From Cydia pomonella (taxonomy: Eukaryota; Arthropoda; Insecta; Lepidoptera; Tortricidae), in assembly GCF_033807575.1 (NCBI RefSeq), contig NC_084728.1, positions 6,399,451 to 6,463,450 on the forward strand: a stretch of DNA of 64,000 nt, given 5' to 3'. The notes beneath the pieces were generated by a model, which was not told the origin of the DNA, searched no databases, and was given only the letters and a program-made list of their open reading frames with translations. The translations under genes were made by a program, and so were the position numbers. Positions 56,431-64,000 of the stretch are shown here, in pieces; within the stretch, counting starts at the first letter, position 1; each line of letters starts with the position of its first letter.

Positions 56431-56758
56431 TAAAATGATCATTGCGGAGTTTATTAAATACGCAAAAGTCAAGATCATTTTGGAAAAGAGCTAATTCAAA
56501 CTCTTCTCTAGAGCTCTTCAAACTTCTATCATACATAGCTATGAACTACCGCAAGGAAACTCGCTTTCATGTTAAAATCGATATCGGTCCGTCTGTTGAG
56601 CTACGATGCCACAGACAAGACACGCAGACAGACAGACATTGGCGTCAAACATATAACACCCCTCTTTTTGCGTCGGATGTTTAAAACACATTTTTTTAAT
56701 TTAAGCCCAACATAAAGAGACGTGAGAAAGTGACGCGAAAATAGTGACGGCCATAGTT

Positions 56759-57000
56759 ATTTGTGTCCCAAGGGAGGAAAAGTAGGAAAATGCGAGCCGC
56801 GTGTAAAATTGTTACCCGAGCCGAAGGCGAGGGTGCAAACACGCGGGATGGAATTTCCTACGTTTCCTCCCGTGGTGCGCATGCTATTTTTCTGCTCGAC
56901 GGAGGCGGAAAGCGGCAACTTCGTTTAGCGCAGCGGGACCAAAGTTCACGCTTTCCGCCCGGTAAATGTTTTATCCCTTTCTTTACAAATACATAAGTCA
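56759..57000. other. GC-rich segment, possible dispersed repeat
   Basis: CAAGGGAGGAAAAGTAGGAA faces TTCCTACGTTTCCTCCCGTG near 56860-56880, forming an imperfect inverted repeat. The open frame across it has no known domain. Confidence 0.35.
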
Positions 57001-57066
57001 ACATGACAGATAAAGACAAACGCTTCATAGCTAGTTCAGGCCAATAACGCGTTTATGAACGCCATT

Positions 57067-57148
57067 AGAGTCTGTGCGGAAAGAGAAGAGTCGTGGAATG
57101 AATGGGGCTCAATACATTCCACGACTCTTCTCTTTCCGAACAGACTCT
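57067..57148. mobile_element. 82-bp foldback element, copy 2
   Basis: AGAGTCTGTGCGGAAAGAGA opposite TCTCTTTCCGAACAGACTCT; arms of about 34 bp with one or two mismatches. Confidence 0.82.
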
Positions 57149-57159
57149 ACCAAAGAAAT

Positions 57160-58550
57160 AATAATGTAAACTCTATATAGCGACACTCAAGGGACTGGAC
57201 GTTTTTTGACGCTATAGTTTTCGTTATAAACAGAGAAATTAAGAGAGAATTATACCTCGTGGTCGTCCATACAACGAAAAAAACGAACGTAAAAAGAGAA
57301 AACGTTTATCCACTTCTAAATATTCTCCATGACTTTTTTGTATGTTACTGACACATTCAAAAACTAGGTTTTCTTCAAAATTTGCAAAACAAAAAACGAA
57401 ACATAAACCTAGAATATATTATGCTGAAGCGACCGACATCAAAATCAAAGTGATTTGTTAAGATTTAGTTAGTGGAAACCGATTTCTCCCGAAATGAAAT
57501 ATCATAGAAAATTTACCGTTATTTCTTTAGATTCAAAAAGCTATTTTTCCCTCTTAATATTAAAGTAAAGCAATTATACACAACAACTGATACAGATTGA
57601 CATATTCGCGGATAGTGTTGGTTGTTTTGGTAAAAAGCTATCAGTATTCCTTAGCCAATATTTGGCCACATAAATTTTGACTTCTATTTTTAATAATTAA
57701 TTATAATGATGATGATTTCCATTTGACTAATTTAATTTATTTAATATTCCTGTAAATAATGAACTATGTTTTAATGTACGTAATGTAATTTGTATTGTAA
57801 ATTCTACTGTAATCTTTAGCTAGTTTGTAAGTTTGTAAGCGATTTGGTGTACCTTTTAAGATTATAAATGTCTAATAAATAAATAAATTATACAAATGTT
57901 ACAAATATCGACGTTATAAGGAGTAAATCGATATGTTTTGCGTTACGTTTGCACTCTATTTCTATAATTTTGATCACTATTTATTTGATGCTGCCTAGCA
58001 TTATATAGATAAACAACAATTAAAACATAAATCAAATTAAAACCGTTACAATCCTACCAAGTAATAACACAATTACATAGCCAGTTAAATTGCGAAGGGC
58101 GCTGCGAGCTGTCAAAAGTGACGGCCCGCCATCTTGGATTCCTACGTGTTACTTCTTGGCGTAATTGCTGGGGCGATTAGTCAAGTTTGCTCCTTAAGGA
58201 GACGCCTTTACACCGACGCTATTTATTTCAATAAAGATATACCAATATTCAATAAGTAGCTGATTTCTATATATTTTTGTTAGCCAAATTGAGTGTTCCA
58301 CTGCTAGGCAAAAGCCACTTCCCTGTCGAAATAATGATATGATTTATATGTAAAACGTTTTAAATGCAAAAATTTCTACTCACTTCATTATTTTGTATTA
58401 CAATTTCTAGCAACATCTACCACTACGTTGTTGTTGTATGTTATTTGAGGTTGTCTAGAATATTCTTTATTGTACCAAAGAGAATTTAAAATAGAGGTAG
58501 ATTTTCAAAGAAAACTTTGTAGCCACGATAAATTTACTACCATCTTTCGA
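57160..58550. other. Non-coding DNA, no gene recognised
   Basis: A LINE-like 3' end is possible at 57725-57890 (ends AATGTCTAATAAATAAATAA). Otherwise I see nothing supportable. Confidence 0.35.
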
Positions 58551-58560
58551 CACATGATTA

Positions 58561-58808
58561 AAACTTTTAGAACGCCATTTGACTTTGATCCTTATTCTTC
58601 CAAGGATATGTGTTACATTTGTTAAATATCAAAAAGTGGCGCCATCTAATAGATCAAAGGCCAAAGGTATGGTGACATCATTTCGAGCGATGGCGCCATA
58701 ACCTTTTGGTTCGCCCCGGCGAGATGGCGCCACTTTTTGGTATTTAACAGATTGAACACATATCAGTGAAAGAATACGGATCAAAGTCAAATGGCATTCT
58801 AACAGTTT
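58561..58808. mobile_element. Foldback MITE with about 87-bp arms
   Basis: Left arm 58561-58647 and right arm 58722-58808 share GCCATTTGACTTTGATCC, GATATGTGTT and AAAAAGTGGCGCCATCT in inverted order, with scattered mismatches. The loop contains GATGGCGCCATAACC. Confidence 0.8.
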
Positions 58809-59125
58809 TACTTATAGACAAACATCGAATTTTAAAAAATTTAGACATGTAGCATACAAAATGTTCCAAGTAAATCAGAGCTATGTCTTCGACTATCTTG
58901 AGTAATCAAGTAATGATTGCATCCATTCCTATCTTTAGGTATAATTAGTACTGCTACCGTATGAGGTATACCATTGCATGCCTATATCCATTTACTTGTG
59001 AAACCCATTTGGTGTGACGACAAGTTACCTTATGTGATAGTTATCACGGACACGTGCCTAAAAGGTTCACACCTATTTTGTGATTAAAAGATAAAATAAG
59101 ATTGTGGTGTGATAAGTTTTTTATA

Positions 59126-59677
59126 ATAGCTGTAACAGACGGGCGTACCGGACCGCGACTTTAGTACGGTCCGAGGCGTGTTCGATCGAGTGGTTGTGCG
59201 CCGTAAGTCCGTTAAGACGAAAGTGGAGGATCCATGCAAAATTGCCTTTTCATACAAAGTAGTTCTCATTTTCCCTTTCCTTAATATGAACATTATTGAA
59301 CATATTTTGACACAATTTGTTGAATATCAACCACAGCTATGCCCCGTTTGATTCAAATTTTGAATTATTAAAAGAGTTAGGAGCATTTAAAAAATTGTAT
59401 GAAATCTGTTTTTCCCTCCTAATTTATACAATAATCAAAAAATCGAAAAAGTCTAACGTAGCGGCATACCGCGTACCTATGATTAATTAATATACATGAA
59501 ATGATGTAAAAATATTTTCAATAATGTCAAATTCTAGAGAGGAAAATGGGGACTACGTTTGTATAGAGAAGCGGCCGTCACCTTTCCTCTTAAGAATGCA
59601 GCTGTAAGTAAGAGTGAGAAAGAGATATACTGACAGGATCAAGCTTGCGGTCCGGTACGCCCGTCTGTAACAGCTAT
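59126..59677. mobile_element. Composite TIR element, GGCGTACCGGACCGC family
   Basis: Outer TIRs of about 30 bp: AGCTGTAACAGACGGGCGTA and the complement of AGCTGTTACAGACGGGCGTA. Inside lies a second inverted pair (TTAAGACGAAAGTGGAGGAT against a CCTTTCCTCTTAA end) belonging to the 30722/34812 family, so one MITE is probably nested in another. Confidence 0.75.
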
Positions 59678-60000
59678 GTAAAGTTAAGTAAGTAGATGTT
59701 GTTTATTGCACCAAGAATAATACATTTTACATGTAAAATACAATAAAATTTTAAAGGAAAATAGAACTAGGTAAGAACAGGCAGTCGTATTCCTAAAAAG
59801 GGACAAAACAAAAATACAAGAATACTAAAAAAAAAGGTAAGTAAATAATATTAGATTGCTAACCAAGGGATGAAAGATGAAAAACTTGAATAAGTACCTA
59901 TAAACTTACATAGTATTTCTTGAGGGTACTTACAACTTAGGTAAAAGTATCGTTATTTATGGAATGGAGAATTAATTACTGGAGAATATAAGCGGAAGCG

Positions 60001-60314
60001 GTGGTGGCCGAGTAGATACTAGATATGATGTCCGACTTTCGATCCGGAGGTCGCGGGTTCAAATCCTGGCTCGTACCAATAAGTTTTTCGGAACTTATGT
60101 ACGAAATATCATTTGATATTTACCACTAGCTTTTCGGTGAAGGAAAACATCGTGAGGAAACCTGCATACATCTGCGAAGAAATTCAAAGGTGTATGTGAA
60201 GTCCCCAATCCGCATTGGGCTAGCGTGGGGACTATAGCCTAAGCCCTCTCGTGCATGAGAGGAGGCCTGTGCCCAGCAGTGGGACGTATATAGGCTGAAT
60301 TATTTATTTATTTT
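60001..60314 (+). mobile_element. SINE-A, full length
   Basis: Head with GTGGCCGAGTAGATACTAG (box A region) and GGTCGCGGGTTCAAATCC (box B), then GAGTTTTTCGGAACTTATG-like body, GTGAGGAAACCTGCATACAT, GGAGGCCTGTGCCCAGCAGT and GGGACGTATATAGGCTGAAT with a (TTAT)n tail. It is the reference for the pieces at 4993, 12783 and 48558. Confidence 0.9.
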
Positions 60315-60929
60315 ATCGTAATATAAAAGAAAAAAAATCGTAGTGGGAAAGTAAGATGCTCTAAGGCAGATCATATCATTTTCTGCACACTTTTTACAAC
60401 TACAACGACCCAACAGAAATGAAAGGTTTTTAAAGTTTCTTAGTAAATTTACACTGCAGTTGTCGATATTGCCATATAGTTTTAAAAAATGTTCTTGTTT
60501 TAACTGTTACGGTGTAACACGAGCTCTGTTTAGCTAAAGCTAGCGACTTTACAGATAATGACCGGGCGTCCATTAGTTCGTCATTGGCGGTAAGGCTGCA
60601 GCCTTACAGTAGATACGCGTATAGTTCAATTTTCGGCCGAATCGTGCTGGGACGTCGTTGGCTACACGTCCGGTCAATAGTAATAATAAGTACCTTTAAA
60701 CGAGCAATTCTTGTATATATATTTCCGAGTACATACAACTTAGTGACGTAACTTTAACTTCAACAGCAACTGAAAATTAATTTATAAAAAAATATTCGCA
60801 GTTCAGTAAAAACAAACTTTTTGGAACGATAATCGTTTTTATTCATTTAAATTTACTTTCCTAACCAGTTTTCGGTTTGGGTTATAAAAATACTGATAAT
60901 TTGATAAAACATTAACAAAATTGCCAAAA

Positions 60930-61056
60930 ATGTGACGTCACATCGTCATAGGTCCTCCCGTCGGAGGGGTTCGCCAAATGTGGCCAAGTGTGATAAGGAG
61001 GGGGGGATGGGTAAAAAAATCTATCATTTCGTGTAACGTCATTAAAGGATGACCCC
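60930..61056 (+). mobile_element. Dispersed repeat fragment with GTGACGTCAC
   Basis: AATGTGACGTCACATCGTC, CGCCAAATGTGGCCAAGTGT and TAACGTCATTAAAGGATGAC are blocks I associate with a common lepidopteran repeat; only one copy here. Confidence 0.4.
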
Positions 61057-61484
61057 TAAATGAAAGGTTAGGTAATCTTCCTAGTCGATCGCCCCGCTAA
61101 CTCTAAGACGGCGCCTTAGGCATCGTTAAGATGCAAGTACTCAAATTAAGCAATTTTACAAATGACGTCTTGGAGAGCCGTACAAGGACTATATTGGCAA
61201 GCCTGACGGGGACAAAATGACGTAACTAATAGGAATTTGTTCTCAGGCAAGGACAGTAGCTTTTCAGAGAAGGGTAAAATTTCATTAGGCTGCTTTATAA
61301 CGGTAGTTTTAACCAAAACAATGTTTTACATGTTTTATTTTATTTATTAGGGGAACGAGCAGATTAAAATGTACACAATTCTGTATTAAAAGTAACTTAT
61401 ATACTAGACATGCATTTATTTACCTCCACAGCAATCCTCACCGAGACCAGCAGTAAAGTTCAGTTTACGAATTATACAATTAAA

Positions 61485-61984
61485 CGGCCCGATTCGAAGA
61501 ATGATTAAGATCTATAATACGGAAGGTGGAGATAAGGAATGGAATCTCTATATACCAAAAAGTGTCACCAAAAAACCTTAAATAGGTGGCGCTACAATAC
61601 CTAGAATACTTGAAAAAAAAAAAAACAAATAGACAGCGCACTTCACTCCGTTAATAACGCCTAGGTCCTTAGCTACTCTAGCGCTACTCTGGAGAGATTT
61701 GGAACTATTATTTATAGCTGACCACTGGATACTTTTGCATAAGTTCTGCCTTTGGAGATTGCGTTCCTTAATCTATAACTAAACGACATGTCAAAATTGA
61801 CGTTTATTTTGATTCCGCTGGGATCCCAATAAGATCTATCTACGATATTTCTAACGTCAAAGTGACATTGGTTGCCCGAATCGAGCTGCTTCTGTCAATT
61901 ATACGACATACAAACGTTATCTAAATGAGAACTTATCTAAACCAGAACTTATCGTTATCGTATCTCATTCATCGAATCGAGCCG
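61485..61984. mobile_element. CGGCCCGATT MITE carrying an insertion
   Basis: Outer parts match 10672-10940. The element is interrupted by 61517-61770. Flanks of the insert are ATCTATA at 61510-61516 and 61771-61777. Confidence 0.75.
61517..61770. mobile_element. 254-bp insertion within the MITE
   Basis: Bounded by a 7-bp duplication. It contains CCAAAAAGTGTCACCAAAAA and GGTGGCGCTACAATACC, which faintly resemble 58561-58808. No clear TIR, class unknown. Confidence 0.5.
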
Positions 61985-62462
61985 TAAGTATGTAGGTGGT
62001 ACCTATCTGTCCTATAAATGTTAATCCTTTGCCAAGCCTTACACAAAGACAATATGGCGTAAATGCTCAAATTCGTCCTTTAGCGAGGACAGTAGCATTT
62101 AAGAAACTACAAAAAATTCAACCCTCAGCTCTCTGTCGGCAGAACATTGCAAATAGGGGGTATTTGAACCCTTACATTACAATGCCCCTATTCGACAATA
62201 CCCAAAGCTTGCACTTGATTATCGCAAGCTCATTTTAAGCTTAACTAATTACGCCCGCGGTGGTCTTCTCTCGGTATTGCCTGCCATTTACTTTTATGTT
62301 TTAATTGAAGGAATTGCATCATTAAGCTTGGGACAAAGTAAGGGCTTTTTCACCATACCAGCCCGTCTCAAAAACAGATGAAAAAGTTGCATTTTATCCA
62401 CGCGTGGCAAAGAAAGTTGATGCATATTTGGGATGTTTCCTTATGTTGACTGGAGAATTGAC

Positions 62463-62692
62463 TTTACAATAACAATATACATAATGGCTATATACAGAGG
62501 ATTACTATAACTAGCTTAAATCTAAAATAGGCCCTTGAGGCATTGTACCTAAGATGCTAGCGGCATTTTCTCGTTGTATCGCAATGCTGATACGTTGTGC
62601 GAGGAAGCCGAAGCCAACTCTTCGGTCACCAGTTACGTTAACCAGACGCTTCGCGATTTCAGCAAAAACTTATGCGTGTTTGAACCCCATGG
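62463..62692 (-). mobile_element. RLE-type LINE, 5'-truncated 3' end
   Basis: In reverse: from CCATGGGGTTCAAACACGC to the GCGAGAAAATGCCGCTAGCA block and the 3' UTR end TATTGTTATTGTAAAG. A small GAAGCC duplication breaks the coding part near 62610. Confidence 0.85.
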
Positions 62693-62784
62693 AATTGACT
62701 TTTAACGAAATGATTTTGAATGTTAAATGTTTAATAACATTCATTTGTGTTCGATTTCTAATTTTACTCACGTTGATGTATAAT

Positions 62785-62905
62785 TTTTTTTTCTTATACC
62801 ACGACGGTGGCAAGCAAGCATACGGCCCGCCTGATGGTAAACAGTCACCGTAGCCTATGGACGCCTGAAACTCCAGAGGTGTTACATACGCGTTGCCGAC
62901 CCTTT
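62785..62905 (+). mobile_element. Repeat C, truncated
   Basis: TTATACCACGACGGTGGCAA, CATACGGCCCGCCTGATGGT and CGCCTGAAACTCCAGAGGTG match 42010-42115. Confidence 0.65.
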
Positions 62906-62927
62906 AAAAATCAGTACACTCCTTTTT

Positions 62928-63140
62928 TGAAGAACCTCATACTCTAGACCCTCGGGAAAACCTCGGCAGGTAGCTCATTCCACAACCGGAGCGTGCGAGG
63001 GAGGAAGTTCCTCTTAAACCGTTTGTTTTTTGATGTTTCATTCGGTAGCAATCTTTGTTTAACATTCGTGCCTTGAAACCCCTCTGGTGATGCGGGTATC
63101 CATAGGCGGCTAATCGCTTACCTGCTGTATCATAAAACAA
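62928..63140 (-). mobile_element. Probable LINE 3' or coding remnant
   Basis: GTAGCTCATTCCACAACCGG and GTGCGAGGGAGGAAGTTCCT are segments I associate with a lepidopteran LINE. A minus-strand frame reads LARSGCGMSYLPRFS but has no complete domain. Confidence 0.45.
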
Positions 63141-63758
63141 ACTTTCCAATACATATTTTCAAAATAACTTCATTTTTCACGATTTCACGACAATTTCACG
63201 ATAGCAGTAGGTAAGTACATACTTATTTCAGGGATTTTAGAAGCCTCCTCACCCGAGTATTGTGATCGTCCAAGCATAATCAATTAATTACTGAGCCCGA
63301 TAAACTTCAGACTTTTAATTGCCAAAGTTCCAATTGGATGGACCAAATGGAACAGCGGAGAGGAATTTAGCTAAGTATTGTGCTTATTTTACTAACTTTT
63401 AGCCGCGAATTAAGATATTTCAAGGGCTTCAAGGCCCCGTAGGCTCGTGTTCTTCTCTCACTCTCTCTTAGCGTAAGCGTGAGAGAGACGGATGTGCGTA
63501 TGCTCGGGACCGCGGATATCATGTTTTTGAATTTTAATTTGCCGTAAGTTTAAAAAAAAAGCAATCAATGAGTTCCTTCAAAAATAAAATTTCGCATGTG
63601 TATAAACAATTTTCTATCTTTTAGCTTTTAGCGTTGCCTAAAAACCTGTACACGTATGTTACGGTACGTTTTTGAAGAACCCCAGTAGCCCCTGTGTTTA
63701 TTTACCTACCTATATGTATTTACCTTCTTTAAAGACAAATAAGCCCATTGTATGAAGT

Positions 63759-64000
63759 AACTGTGACAGTTAGGCGACGACAAAGTAGGAACTATTGTAA
63801 ATAGTTCAAGTCACACATCAATCTACGTAGAAAGGGGTACACTGGCGGCAGTGCGAGTCAGAGGCGGTGGCGATTCATTTCCGCTAACTAACTGTGACAG
63901 ATGACGACAAAGTAGGAACCATTGTAAATAGTTCAAGTCACACATCAATTTACGTAGATAGGGGTACACTGGCGGCAGTGCGAGGCAGAAGCGGTGGCGA
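63759..64000. repeat. 131-bp tandem duplication cut by the window end
   Basis: AACTGTGACAG starts at 63759 and 63890. Both units carry GACGACAAAGTAGGAAC, ATTGTAAATAGTTCAAGTCA, CACATCAAT-TACGTAGA and GGGGTACACTGGCGGCAGTG. The second unit is complete to its GGCGGTGGCGA block at 64000, so the array may continue. Confidence 0.85.

Noticed and set aside
60001..60080. A functional tRNA gene
   Set aside because: Box A and box B are present, but the cloverleaf is degraded and the sequence continues directly into a SINE body.

Overview
The window looks like nuclear DNA of a moth or butterfly (Lepidoptera). It is AT-rich, almost free of host coding sequence, and packed with repeats I associate with lepidopteran genomes: two tRNA-headed SINE families, LINE 3' ends, foldback MITEs, a BEL/Pao LTR element and an RLE-type LINE. 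The species cannot be told from the sequence. Repeat family letters (SINE-A, SINE-B, repeat C to G) are labels used only here.

The only recognisable host gene is an engrailed-family homeobox gene on the minus strand. It has two coding exons, 12971-13074 (N-terminal arm and start of helix 1) and 11810-12070 (rest of the homeodomain, the engrailed-specific C-terminal domain and the stop). The exon junction falls between homeodomain residues 17 and 18. The gene resembles invected slightly more than engrailed. No upstream exon with the first half of the protein was seen, so much of 13.1-64 kb may be its long first intron (inference). The 900-bp homeobox intron holds two decayed tandem copies of the upstream exon (12566-12651 and 12681-12762) and a SINE tail that stops about 4 bp from the 5' splice site.

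Layout: 0-2.8 kb has nothing I can name. 2.8-4.0 kb is a TIR element with a 250-bp minisatellite. 5.0-8.7 kb is a SINE split by a nearly complete RLE-type LINE with a 967-codon open frame, most of it inverted. 8.8-11.5 kb carries MITEs. 11.8-13.1 kb is the homeobox gene. 14.4-21 kb holds LINE and MITE remnants. 22.1-26.5 kb is a young BEL/Pao element with 5-bp target duplications and a single open frame that has lost reverse transcriptase and RNase H. 27-64 kb is a mosaic of SINEs, RLE-LINE 3' ends, other LINE tails and many foldback MITEs, and it ends inside a 131-bp tandem duplication.

The elements interact mainly by nesting: LINE in SINE, MITE in SINE, SINE tail in MITE, SINE beside a splice site. 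The 3' ends of the RLE-LINE recur at 20.4, 36.2, 51.9 and 62.5 kb, so this family has been repeatedly active here.
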